Origin: Alkalihalobacillus sp. LMS39
Lineage (GTDB): Bacteria > Bacillota > Bacilli > Bacillales > Bacillaceae_F
Direction: 5' to 3'
Assembly: GCF_022812285.1 (NCBI RefSeq)
Contig: NZ_CP093300.1
Coordinates: forward strand, 496,001 to 560,000
DNA length: 64,000 nt
Part shown: in pieces, positions 25,783-34,226 of the stretch
Numbering within the stretch: the first letter of the stretch is position 1
How the letters are laid out: each line of letters opens with the position of its first letter
Notes under the pieces: generated by a model
What the model was told of the DNA's origin: nothing
The model's input: the letters and a program-made list of their open reading frames with translations, nothing else
Databases searched by the model: none
Program-made: the position numbers and the translations under genes

Positions 25783-26709
25783 ATGGGAAGAACAGAGTTT
25801 ACGTTTGAAAATAAAGACGATATTTTAATTCAAGTGTATAAATGGACGCCTACAACTAGTGTAAAAGGAATTGTATGTATTTCACATGGGATGAGTGAAA
25901 CGGCTTTGCGTTATGACGCCTTTGCGAATGCTCTTTCAGATGAAGGTTATGTCGTCTATGCCCATGATCATCGTGGACATGGAAAGTCCGCAAAATCTAT
26001 GGAAGAGTTAGGATATGTTAGTGACAATGATGGTTTTTTTGACATGGTGGAAGATGTAAAAAAGGTGGTCAAACTGGCAAAGGAAGAATATCCTGGCCAA
26101 GACGTTGTTTTGTTTAGTCATAGTATGGGCTCTTTTTTAGCTCAACGATATATTCAATTATATGGCGGTGATTTAGCCGGTGTCATTTTGTCTGGTACAA
26201 ATGGAAAACCGCCATGGTTAGTGAATGTAGGTATTGTAGTTGCGAAAACCTTAATGACACTAAAGGGTAGAAAAGCAGATGGTAAATTACTCGACAAGCT
26301 GACATTTGGTAGTTATAATCGTCCATTTGAACCGGCAGACACGCCATTTGATTGGTTAAGTCGAGATAAAGAACAAGTTAAAAAATACATCGACGACCCG
26401 TACTGTGGAAATGTTTTTCCCGTTTCGTTTTATCATGACTTATTTATGGGGACAAAGGAAATTCATAAGCAAGAATACATTCACGAAGTGCCTAAAGAAT
26501 TGCCAATTTATATTTTTGCAGGAGACAAAGACCCAGTAGGAGATTTTGGTCAAGGCATTATTCGATTATATGATGCATATAAAAAAGCGGGCATAAAAAA
26601 CGTCTCGTATAAATTGTATGAAGGCGGTAGACATGAATCATTAAATGAGATAAACCGTGATGAAGTCATTAAAGATACAATAACATGGCTAAATAAGGTT
26701 TTTTCATAA
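25783..26709 (+). CDS. Alpha/beta hydrolase, lysophospholipase/monoacylglycerol lipase-like
   Basis: A 308-residue serine hydrolase of the Hydrolase_4 (serine aminopeptidase S33) family. The oxyanion segment is ISHGMSETALRYD, an AHDHRGHGKS motif follows, the nucleophile serine is in FSHSMGSF, the acid lies near GDKDPVG, and the catalytic histidine in GGRHESLNE. This pattern matches bacterial monoacylglycerol lipases and lysophospholipases. No signal peptide, so cytosolic or membrane-peripheral. Start chosen at ATG 25783 behind AAGAGGGGGTG. The natural substrate cannot be deduced. A tandem hairpin array begins about 20 bases after its stop. Confidence 0.85.
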   Translation: MGRTEFTFENKDDILIQVYKWTPTTSVKGIVCISHGMSETALRYDAFANALSDEGYVVYAHDHRGHGKSAKSMEELGYVSDNDGFFDMVEDVKKVVKLAKEEYPGQDVVLFSHSMGSFLAQRYIQLYGGDLAGVILSGTNGKPPWLVNVGIVVAKTLMTLKGRKADGKLLDKLTFGSYNRPFEPADTPFDWLSRDKEQVKKYIDDPYCGNVFPVSFYHDLFMGTKEIHKQEYIHEVPKELPIYIFAGDKDPVGDFGQGIIRLYDAYKKAGIKNVSYKLYEGGRHESLNEINRDEVIKDTITWLNKVFS

Positions 26710-26730
26710 ATATATGTGGTATGGTGTTCG

Positions 26731-26983
26731 ATGAAGGACAAAACGAGTGGAAAAACGGGAAGAAGTGTCCTTCATAAGGGAGATGAAGGACAAAACAAGC
26801 AAAAAAACCGGAAGAAGTGTCCTTCATAAGGGAGATGAAGGACAAAACGAGTAAAAAAACCGGAAGAAGTGTCCTTCATAAGGGAGATGAAGGACAAAAC
26901 AAGCGAAAAAACCGGAAGAAGTGTCCTTCATAAGGGAGATGAAGGACAAAACGAGTAAAAAAACCGGAAGAAGTGTCCTTCAT
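26731..26983. repeat. Five-copy, 52-bp tandem hairpin array
   Basis: Five tandem units start at 26731, 26783, 26835, 26887 and 26939, period exactly 52 bp. Each begins ATGAAGGACA and ends TGTCCTTCAT 45 bases later, so each unit is a 10-bp stem hairpin with a 25-base loop containing AAAC(G/A)AG(T/C) and CGGAAG; a 7-base spacer AAGGGAG joins units. At the outer edges the stem extends to 14 bp (TTCGATGAAGGACA at 26727 and TGTCCTTCATCGAA ending 26987). The few differences between units alternate (GAGT/AAGC). It lies between the 3' ends of two converging genes. Confidence 0.92.
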
Positions 26984-27041
26984 CGAATATCAACCATGAT
27001 TACCCCTACTGCCACACCCAGTTGCAGAAAGCAACTTACTT

Positions 27042-27494
27042 TTAGTCGTACACTTCAACGGTCTCAACAAATGCAATTTCATTATCACGATAGGCGAACA
27101 CCCCATGGTTATTTGCATGTAATGTCACTCTAATTTCGTGCACACCCGGTTGTAAATTACCAAGATTGTAATAAGGGCCATAAAGACGATTTATTCGCTC
27201 CCCATTAATATACAAGTGGGCATGGCCTTCATGAAAAGAGTTTGTAACAAGGCCGGTCTTTTCTGGAGTAAACGTAAATTGGCTTGTTTCTATTTTTAAT
27301 AACCAACTATTTGATGCGTCTTGTTTCACTTCCCCTGTTATTGTTGGTGGCGTTATATCATTAGGAATATGAATGATAATTTCCTCATGGCCAGTGTGAT
27401 GACCCGAAGAGTGGTGATGTCTACTTTCGTTGTAAAAATAAAGAACAGATGAAACAAATGTCGTAATCACTAAAAAGCTAATAAACCGATACAT
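27042..27494 (-). CDS. Membrane-anchored histidine-rich protein of unknown function
   Basis: A 150-residue protein with an N-terminal membrane segment (about residues 3-20), a histidine-rich stretch just outside it (residues 25-36 include HHHSSGHHTGH), and a C-terminal beta-sandwich-like domain with HAHLYINGERI and GVHEIRVTLHANNHG. The histidines suggest metal binding, which is inference. AGGAGG lies five bases before the ATG. It follows the DUF2243 gene by 13 bases on the same strand and is probably cotranscribed. I do not recognise a named family. Confidence 0.75.
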   Translation of the reverse strand: MYRFISFLVITTFVSSVLYFYNESRHHHSSGHHTGHEEIIIHIPNDITPPTITGEVKQDASNSWLLKIETSQFTFTPEKTGLVTNSFHEGHAHLYINGERINRLYGPYYNLGNLQPGVHEIRVTLHANNHGVFAYRDNEIAFVETVEVYD

Positions 27495-27507
27495 CGCGTC
27501 CTCCTAA

Positions 27508-27975
27508 TCAAACGTTTAATGAATGCCTATTTTCTTTGCCACTGTTACGAACAATAATCCCGATTATAAGCAGGATAAGCCCGGAAACTAAAAAAGCGAG
27601 ATCATACATGAGAGGATTATCAGCATCCGGACGTACACGGTGAATAACGAGAATATGATGATTGATAATACCTTCAATTAAATTAAAAGTACCACCACCA
27701 ATGAGAAACCCACCGACCAATAATCGAACACCTTTATTTAAATCGTTGGGATTCCCTGCTAGCCATAATAAAATTCCGCCGACAACAAGAGTTACGGTTG
27801 TGGCTAAGTGAAAAATGCCATCACTGATAATTTGGCTTGTTCGATCCGTATCCATAATTACACTATGCCATTGTAAAATTTGGTGGAATACAATTCCGTC
27901 TAATGCTCCGAGAAATCCAAAACCTAAAACAAAACTACCAATTGTAATGAAACGTTTTTTCATGAATAGACTCAT
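27508..27975 (-). CDS. DUF2243 membrane protein
   Basis: A 155-residue membrane protein with four hydrophobic helices. The start of the conserved part, GFLGALDGIVFHQILQWHS, is the DUF2243 signature, with further histidines in NHHILVIHRV. In other bacteria DUF2243 genes occur near copper and cytochrome oxidase genes; whether that applies here is not visible. AAAGGAG precedes the ATG at seven bases. It is the first gene of a two-gene transcript running away from the haem island. Confidence 0.82.
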   Translation of the reverse strand: MSLFMKKRFITIGSFVLGFGFLGALDGIVFHQILQWHSVIMDTDRTSQIISDGIFHLATTVTLVVGGILLWLAGNPNDLNKGVRLLVGGFLIGGGTFNLIEGIINHHILVIHRVRPDADNPLMYDLAFLVSGLILLIIGIIVRNSGKENRHSLNV

Positions 27976-28078
27976 TATTTTCTCCTTTGGACGAATAGAT
28001 TAGTAGAAATATAGACAAAAGTAGAGGCGATTATACATGGAAAAACCGAAAGTGTGAAAAAAATATGAAAAAATTTGG

Positions 28079-28106
28079 TTGACAAGTTTTTTAGTCTTCA
28101 TATACT
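28079..28106 (+). promoter_or_regulatory. Sigma-A-type promoter at the start of the haem island
   Basis: TTGACA (28079-28084) and TATACT (28101-28106) are 16 bases apart. A possible seven-codon reading frame (ATG at 28145, MAGKREQ, stop) with GAGGTG upstream follows. The promoter is about 320 bases before isdC and upstream of three Fur boxes. Confidence 0.5.
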
Positions 28107-28204
28107 ATTGTAATGTAACGAGTGTGAATCAGTGAGGTGTTGCTATGGCAGGAAAACGAGAACAGTAGGTTTAAGGTCGTAACATGCGTTCGAACATTAT
28201 AGAG

Positions 28205-28403
28205 AAGAAACAACTTCTTTTTTTATCGCTTTAATTGAGAATGATTATTGTTGTCGCTAAGGGCGGCAACATGCAAAAAGGAAACAGTTTCTTTTTTTTT
28301 ACTCTATAATGAGAATGATTCTTATTATCGTGTATCGCATGTTCCGTACATATCAATTTGTCACAAGGTTCTTTTTTTTATTACCAATTGAGAATGATAA
28401 TTA
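28205..28403 (+). promoter_or_regulatory. Triplicated Fur-box leader upstream of isdC
   Basis: Three Fur-like 7-1-7 boxes occur: TGAGAATGATTATTG (28236), TGAGAATGATTCTTA (28310, inside a near-perfect 23-bp palindrome) and TGAGAATGATAATTA (28389). Spacing is 74 and 79 bases. Each is preceded by TTCTTTTTTT(T)A, and the first two also by a small hairpin (GAAG/CTTC and GAAAC/GTTTC). A TATAAT overlaps the second box. This suggests a tandemly duplicated iron-controlled promoter or leader. No other gene is visible in the 455-base gap 27976-28430. Confidence 0.8.
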
Positions 28404-28430
28404 TTTTCGGAAGTGAGGCAGAAGAAAAAG

Positions 28431-29111
28431 ATGAAAAAAAGTCTAATGATAGCATTGTTGGTCGTTTCATTTGTGTGTATCCAAATGTTTGCACCGCTCG
28501 CCTATGCAGCAGATTTAGCTGATGGAACATATACGATTAACTACACGGTATTAAAAGCTGAAAATGATTCAGTCTCAATGGCGAATGACTATTGGGAAAA
28601 ACCAGCGAAAATATTTGTTGAAAATGGGCAAATGACAATACAAATGAAAATCAACCATAGCGATTGGGTCACTGAATTTAAAGTGAAATCTGGCAGTGGT
28701 TTTGCTAATACGAGTGTCATAAGTGAAGATGCTGCGGCCAATACGAGAGTTGTTCAATTTAAAGTGAATGATCTTTCTACACCGTTAGAATCAAAAATTC
28801 ATGTAACAGTGGATTCTATTGATTATGACCACGACTATACCGTGCGTTTTCGATTTGATACAAATTCATTGAAAACTATTAGTCTAGCAGAATCAAATGG
28901 AAATACCGATAACAACACTTCTGGTAATAATTCTGCTAACGAGAATTCATCGAACAAAAACAATGAATCATCAAACACAAACAACAGTGGACAACAAGTT
29001 GCGAACCCACAAACAGGAGAAGAAACGATTTGGATTTATGTCGTATTACTTGTTAGTTCAGTCGTCTTCTTTTCAGTGAGAAAATTGAAAAAAGGAGAAA
29101 TGGCAGAGTGA
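28431..29111 (+). CDS. isdC: IsdC-like single-NEAT, sortase-B-anchored haem-binding protein
   Basis: Cell-wall haem carrier of about 226 residues. It has a signal peptide ending PLAYA-A, and one NEAT domain at about residues 28-145 with the lip motif SDWVTEF and the haem-ligand tyrosine motif YDHDY (YxxxY). A low-complexity Asn/Ser linker follows, then an NPQTG sorting signal, hydrophobic helix and charged tail. NPQT-type signals are used by class B sortase, encoded six genes downstream. Start placed at ATG 28431; GTG 28413 is in frame but overlaps the only Shine-Dalgarno-like sequence. First gene of the operon; the Fur boxes upstream predict iron repression. Confidence 0.88.
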   Translation: MKKSLMIALLVVSFVCIQMFAPLAYAADLADGTYTINYTVLKAENDSVSMANDYWEKPAKIFVENGQMTIQMKINHSDWVTEFKVKSGSGFANTSVISEDAAANTRVVQFKVNDLSTPLESKIHVTVDSIDYDHDYTVRFRFDTNSLKTISLAESNGNTDNNTSGNNSANENSSNKNNESSNTNNSGQQVANPQTGEETIWIYVVLLVSSVVFFSVRKLKKGEMAE

Positions 29112-32100
29112 AAATGAAGTATAAAAAAGCGTTATCGAGTCTATTAATCTTTTTCATCGTCTTTGCAACACTTGCTCCTTCAACTGTAGGTGCATCATCT
29201 GAGACATTGGCAGATGGGGAATACACAGTAGGATTTACGGTTTTGAAAGATAAAACAGATGATAAATCCATGATGGATAGTTACACTGAAAAACCAGCAA
29301 CTCTTTTTGTTGAAGAAGGTCACTATTTTATTCATCTGACATTAAAAAATAGTGATTGGATTAAAGAGTTTAAAACAGATCGAAATGGTCAATTTGTCGA
29401 TGCTGAAGTTGTAAGTGTAGATGAAGCAGCGGATAAGCGTGTTGTTCGGTTTAAAATACCAAACCTCAGCGATAAGCTAGATGCCTTCACACATGTTGTT
29501 ATACCTTTTTTAAATTATGACAGTAAATACACAGTTCAAATAAAGTTTGACCCAGCGTCATTAACAGAAATTAATGTACCAACACCACAAGAGCCAGAAC
29601 AACCAGATCCAACACCTGAGGAGCCGGAGCAACCAACTGAACCAGAGCCAACACCTGAGGAACCAGAACAACCGAGTGAACCAGAACAACCAGATCCAAC
29701 ACCACAAGAGCCAGAACAACCAACTGAACCAGAGCATCCTCAAAATCCAATTGAATTAGAAGATGGTTTATATTCTTTAGGGTTTAAAGCGATACATTCA
29801 GAAACAGATGCGATTTCTGCAACCGACCGATATTTTACAAAACCAGCTACGTTAAATGTTGAAAAAGGGAAACACATCGTTTCATTTGAAATTAACGATA
29901 GTTCAACGATTACAGCACTACAAGTCGAACACCAAGGTGAATTTAAAGATGCTCAAGTTGTGAGCCGAAATGAAGAAAAAAATACACGAGTCGTTCAGTT
30001 TGAAGTCGATGATGTAACGGAAAAAGCTAGAGGAAAAGTTTCAATGGTTGTCGGAAGCTATAGTGCAACACGTGATTTCCGTTTTGAATTTTATCCGGAA
30101 GATGCTGAAAAACTTCCTAATCCACAACCAGAACAACCAAGCGAACCGGAGCCACAGCCGCAAAAACCAGAAGTAGAATTAGAGGATGGCTACTATTCAT
30201 TAGATTTTAACGCAATTCATGCAGAAACAGATGCAATATCTGGAACAGATAGTTACTTTACAAAGCCTGCTACTGTGAGAGTAGAAAACGGGAAACACAT
30301 TGTTTCATTTGAAATTAACCGTAGTGCAACGATTACAGCTCTACAAGTTGAACATCATGGTGAATTTAAGGATGTGACTGTTGTCAGTCAAAATAAGGAA
30401 ACGAACACAAGAGTTGTTCAATTTGAAGTAGAGGATTTAACAGAAAAAGTAAGAGGGAAAGTATCAATGGTTGTTGGAAATTATAGTGCAACACGTGATT
30501 TCCGCTTTGCGTTTTATCCAGAAGATGTTGAATCCATTGTTATTCCGCAACCAGAAACAACAGTAATTGATGGGAAAGAAACAGCAATTGTGGACAGTAC
30601 AGACCATTTTCAATTTAAAAATGATGTCTACACAGTAAATAATAGCCATGAGAACAAGACATTCCAATTTTCAAAAGAAGTATTAGCACAATTACATTCT
30701 GCTGCCACTATTGCTGTTCCAGTAGGAAATGAAATTAAAGCAGAAATCCCACTTTCATTACTAAAAGATTCTGGTGAAGATGTGCTGTTTGATATTGTAG
30801 ATGTTACGGATGTCCACCAATTTGATGAGGCGAGAAGCTCATTATATGATTTCACTTTAAAAGTCGGAGATACGATTATTTCTTCTTTTGAAGCAACACC
30901 TATTACTTTAGAGTTTGCAGTAAATAAAGAAAAAGTGAGTAATTGGGATGCACTTTCAGTCGTGTATGTAAACGCACAAGGTGAAAAAACTGAGTTTATT
31001 GAGCCGGCTTCTATTCATGAACAAGCTGGAAAAGTTCGCGCAGAAGTGACTCATTTTAGTATGTATGGTGTGTTTGAAGAACTTGAGCAAGAGAACGAAA
31101 ATCCACCAGTCGTTGAAGAGCCTATTGAAGATGATGTGCTTCAAGATGGACAATATACGATTGACTTCAAAGTGTTAAAAGACGGGACAAGTGAGCGTTC
31201 TGTGATGGATCAATATACTGCAAAACCAGCTTTACTAGTTGTTGAAAATGGCAACAAGCATATTGATTTAACATTAACACAAAGTGATTGGATTAAAGTG
31301 TTTAAAGTAGATGTTGATGGTACGCTACAAGATGCTGAAGTTGTCAGTCAAAATATAGATGAGAATACTAGAGTTGTTCGTTTTGGGATTCGTGATATCG
31401 AATCAAAACTTAGTGCCTATACGGAAGTTTCTGTGACATCCCCAATTCAATATGAAGGAAAATATGATGTTCAATTTGAATTTGACGCTTCTAGTGTAGA
31501 GCTTGTGAATGGTGGAGAAGACAATGAAAGACCAACACCAAATCCACCACCACCACCACCACCTACTCTACCTACTCCTAATCCAGGGCCAGGGGAAGAA
31601 GGGTTAGCAGACGGTCGCTATACGATCGATTTTACTGTGTTAAAAAATAACACAAGTGATGTTTCTGTTATGGATGAATATACGCTAAAACCAGCGATTT
31701 TAACAGTAGAAGATGGTAAACAAACGATTGATTTAACATTATTAAGAAGTGAATGGGTTAAAGTATTCCAAGTATTAGATAATAACAATTATGTCAATGC
31801 ACAAGTCATTTCAACAGATGCAACAACAAATACGCGTGTTGTCCGGTTTGCAGTTGAAGATTTGTCAGCATTGTTCTATGCGTATACGGAAGTACTCGTA
31901 CCTGAAATCAATTATGATGGAAAATATTATGTTCAGTTCCAATTTGATGAGGATAGTATTACACAATTAGACGGAAACGGACCTGTTGTGGAACAGCCCA
32001 ATACACCGCCAGGAACTCAACCTACGAATCCAGATTCCAATGATGGAACAAACCCAGGAACGCCAAATGATGATAAAATTGATTTTGACCGAGATGGAGA

Positions 32101-32251
32101 TGACAATAAAAACGAGACAACAAAAGAAAGCTCAAAATCAAAGAATCCCAAAACATCAGACCATATTTTAACACAGGTCATATTGTACTTGTTGTTGCTT
32201 ACTGGCTCTGCCGTGTTTTTAATTCGAAAATATCGTCTAGGTCAACTATAA
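29108..32251 (+). CDS. Five-NEAT-domain wall-anchored haem protein
   Basis: A 1047-residue surface protein. It has a signal peptide (to about residue 28), then NEAT 1 (about 32-150), a Pro/Glu repeat linker (EPEQPDPTPEEP units, about 155-215), NEAT 2 (about 218-340), NEAT 3 (about 355-475), a roughly 200-residue linker domain, NEAT 4 (about 675-795), a proline stretch, and NEAT 5 (about 825-940). An NPKTS sorting signal with hydrophobic helix and basic tail ends the protein. NEAT 1, 4 and 5 have S(D/E)W and YxxxY haem motifs. NEAT 2 and 3 lack both and resemble each other closely. Start at GTG 29108 with AGGAG upstream, overlapping the isdC stop (GTGA). Confidence 0.88.
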   Translation: MKMKYKKALSSLLIFFIVFATLAPSTVGASSETLADGEYTVGFTVLKDKTDDKSMMDSYTEKPATLFVEEGHYFIHLTLKNSDWIKEFKTDRNGQFVDAEVVSVDEAADKRVVRFKIPNLSDKLDAFTHVVIPFLNYDSKYTVQIKFDPASLTEINVPTPQEPEQPDPTPEEPEQPTEPEPTPEEPEQPSEPEQPDPTPQEPEQPTEPEHPQNPIELEDGLYSLGFKAIHSETDAISATDRYFTKPATLNVEKGKHIVSFEINDSSTITALQVEHQGEFKDAQVVSRNEEKNTRVVQFEVDDVTEKARGKVSMVVGSYSATRDFRFEFYPEDAEKLPNPQPEQPSEPEPQPQKPEVELEDGYYSLDFNAIHAETDAISGTDSYFTKPATVRVENGKHIVSFEINRSATITALQVEHHGEFKDVTVVSQNKETNTRVVQFEVEDLTEKVRGKVSMVVGNYSATRDFRFAFYPEDVESIVIPQPETTVIDGKETAIVDSTDHFQFKNDVYTVNNSHENKTFQFSKEVLAQLHSAATIAVPVGNEIKAEIPLSLLKDSGEDVLFDIVDVTDVHQFDEARSSLYDFTLKVGDTIISSFEATPITLEFAVNKEKVSNWDALSVVYVNAQGEKTEFIEPASIHEQAGKVRAEVTHFSMYGVFEELEQENENPPVVEEPIEDDVLQDGQYTIDFKVLKDGTSERSVMDQYTAKPALLVVENGNKHIDLTLTQSDWIKVFKVDVDGTLQDAEVVSQNIDENTRVVRFGIRDIESKLSAYTEVSVTSPIQYEGKYDVQFEFDASSVELVNGGEDNERPTPNPPPPPPPTLPTPNPGPGEEGLADGRYTIDFTVLKNNTSDVSVMDEYTLKPAILTVEDGKQTIDLTLLRSEWVKVFQVLDNNNYVNAQVISTDATTNTRVVRFAVEDLSALFYAYTEVLVPEINYDGKYYVQFQFDEDSITQLDGNGPVVEQPNTPPGTQPTNPDSNDGTNPGTPNDDKIDFDRDGDDNKNETTKESSKSKNPKTSDHILTQVILYLLLLTGSAVFLIRKYRLGQL

Positions 32252-32255
32252 AAAC

Positions 32256-32296
32256 AATAGAGTCTAGATGCGCGTTGCATCTAGACTTGCTCTATT
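32256..32296 (+). terminator. Intercistronic hairpin between the NEAT gene and isdE
   Basis: A long stem pairs AATAGAG and TCTAGATGC with GCATCTAGA and CTCTATT around a five-base loop. There is no T run after it, so it is more likely a partial terminator or a processing/stability hairpin that lowers isdEF expression relative to the NEAT genes. Confidence 0.6.
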
Positions 32297-32336
32297 ATTC
32301 TAGTGAAGAGATAGAAGAATTCTTAGGGGGACCATC

Positions 32337-33221
32337 ATGAAAAAGTATTTTCTAATTGTTATTGCCTTTTTTGTCATTCTCACAGGCTGTTCTAATGAAG
32401 AGGAGACCATAGTTGAGGCAAAAGAACAGCAACAGACAACAGAAGACTTTCGTATTGTTGCGACAACGGTTGCTGTTGCTGAAATTATGGATGCTTTAGA
32501 GCTTGATTTAGTTGGGATTCCCACAAGTTATAAAGAAATGCCAAAAAGATATGAAGGCCTAACAGAAGTGGGAAATCCAATGAGTCCAGATATGGAACGT
32601 GTGAAATCATTACAACCTACCGATGTTTTATCTGTGACGACATTACAGTATGATTTAGAACCGGTTTTTTCAGGTGTAGGGATGGATGCAACCTTTTTGA
32701 ACCTTGAAAGTGTTGATGATATGCAACAATCAATTTTATTATTAGGTGAGAAATATGACCGGTTAGAGCAAGCGGAAGCCATCAATGCAGAGTTTGATAA
32801 TAAAGTGGAACAAATTCAACAAGAGATTGAAGGTAAAGAAAAGCCGTCTGTTCTTATTTTGCTAGGGGTGCCTGGTAGTTATTTAGTTGCAACTGAACAT
32901 TCCTATATTGGAGACTTAGTGAAATTATGTGGTGGTGAAAATATTGTAACAGGTGAAGAGGTTGAATACTTAGCTTCAAATACCGAATATTTACAACAGG
33001 CCAATCCGGATATTATTTTACGAGCGGCCCATGGAATGCCCGAAGAAGTTGTAGAAATGTTTGATGAGGAATTTAAAAAAAATGATATTTGGAAACATTT
33101 TGACGCTGTGAAACATAATCGGGTGTATGACCTAGATGAGCTTTATTTTCCTACGACAGGTAATTTAGCTGCTGTTGAAGCATTAGAACAATTGTATACG
33201 ATGTTATATCCAGAACAATGA
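32337..33221 (+). CDS. isdE: IsdE-type haem-binding lipoprotein of an ABC importer
   Basis: A 294-residue substrate-binding lipoprotein. The lipobox LTGC puts the lipidated cysteine at residue 18. Two FecB-like lobes follow. The segment GNPMSPDM contains Met82 and AAHGMP contains His232, matching in context and position the haem axial ligands Met78 and His229 of S. aureus IsdE. It would take haem from the NEAT proteins and hand it to the permease. AGGGGGA precedes the ATG. The permease gene follows after 18 bases. Confidence 0.9.
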   Translation: MKKYFLIVIAFFVILTGCSNEEETIVEAKEQQQTTEDFRIVATTVAVAEIMDALELDLVGIPTSYKEMPKRYEGLTEVGNPMSPDMERVKSLQPTDVLSVTTLQYDLEPVFSGVGMDATFLNLESVDDMQQSILLLGEKYDRLEQAEAINAEFDNKVEQIQQEIEGKEKPSVLILLGVPGSYLVATEHSYIGDLVKLCGGENIVTGEEVEYLASNTEYLQQANPDIILRAAHGMPEEVVEMFDEEFKKNDIWKHFDAVKHNRVYDLDELYFPTTGNLAAVEALEQLYTMLYPEQ

Positions 33222-33239
33222 AAGTAGAAAAGGACGTTT

Positions 33240-34226
33240 ATGATGAATAAAACTGTGCTTAGTTTTTTTGGGGTTACCATCCTTCTTATTGCTGTAACGA
33301 TTTTTTCTATCACAACTGGTAGTATTGAGATAAAGGTATTTGAGTTTTTTCAAGGAATGATGACAGGAACGAATGATAAAGTAGAAGTGATAAAAGACTT
33401 GCGATTACCGCGGGTAATTATTGCTCTGTTTACAGGGGCTGCTCTAGCTGTTTCTGGTGTTTTATTGCAGGCAGTCATGAAAAATCCGCTCGCTGATGCG
33501 GGTGTCATTGGGATTTCATCTGGTGCTGGATTTGTCTCGATCTTAATCGTTAGTATTTTCCCGACACTCTTCTTTTGGATGCCGCTTTTTGCATTTTTAG
33601 GTGGAGCGTTAGCCTGCTTTTTAGTGTATTCCCTCTCGTGGAAATCAGGGCTGAGTCCGCTTCGGCTTATTCTTGTTGGAATTGCTATTAATGCAACATT
33701 TTCAGGTTTAAGTGAAACATTTAATTTCCGCGGGAGTTATTCGGTTACAAGTATTAGTCAAACAACAACATCGACATTAACAATGAAAACATGGAGTGAT
33801 GTTGAAATTATCGTTTTATATGTTTCGATTGGACTTGTGTTAGCTTTTTTTCTAGCGTCTGCATGCAATGTGTTAGCGTTACAAGAGAAAACCGCAAAAA
33901 ACTTAGGATTACATGTAACAAGAGCCCGCCTCTTTATTTCTGCTGTTGCGGTCTTGTTAGCAGCAGTGGCTACGGCTATCGCAGGAGTTATTGCATTTGT
34001 AGGTTTGTTAGTTCCTCATACATCACGGCAGTTTGTTGGTACCGACCATAAACGGCTTATTCCTTTCTCGGCTTTACTTGGAGCGTTGTTAATTTTATCA
34101 GCAGATACGTTAGGGAGGACAATTGTTGCCCCAAATGAAATACCTGCATCTATTATTATGGCAATTATCGGGGGACCATTTTTAATTTTTATGCTTAGAA
34201 AGAAGGATAACATCCATGGAAGTTAA
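33240..34226 (+). CDS. isdF: FecCD-family haem permease
   Basis: A 328-residue integral membrane protein of the FecCD/BtuC family with about nine or ten helices. Signatures are LRLPRVIIALFTGAALAVSG, LLQAVMKNPLADAGVIG, and the ATPase-contact and C-terminal VGLLVPHTSRQFVG. It forms the channel for haem delivered by IsdE. Two adjacent ATG codons (33240, 33243) follow AAAGGA; either could start the protein. The gene overlaps the ATPase gene by 11 bases. Confidence 0.9.
   Translation: MMNKTVLSFFGVTILLIAVTIFSITTGSIEIKVFEFFQGMMTGTNDKVEVIKDLRLPRVIIALFTGAALAVSGVLLQAVMKNPLADAGVIGISSGAGFVSILIVSIFPTLFFWMPLFAFLGGALACFLVYSLSWKSGLSPLRLILVGIAINATFSGLSETFNFRGSYSVTSISQTTTSTLTMKTWSDVEIIVLYVSIGLVLAFFLASACNVLALQEKTAKNLGLHVTRARLFISAVAVLLAAVATAIAGVIAFVGLLVPHTSRQFVGTDHKRLIPFSALLGALLILSADTLGRTIVAPNEIPASIIMAIIGGPFLIFMLRKKDNIHGS

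Noticed and set aside
26731-26983. Tandem 52-bp array as a CRISPR array
   Set aside because: The sequence between stems is nearly identical in all units, so there are no unique spacers.
26921-27133. 70-codon reading frame starting inside the tandem array
   Set aside because: It is formed by the repeat sequence and runs antisense into the histidine-rich protein gene; no ribosome site.
29574-29759. Reading frames on both strands opposite the Pro/Glu-rich linker of the NEAT protein
   Set aside because: Low-complexity shadows of the EPEQP repeats with no ribosome site.
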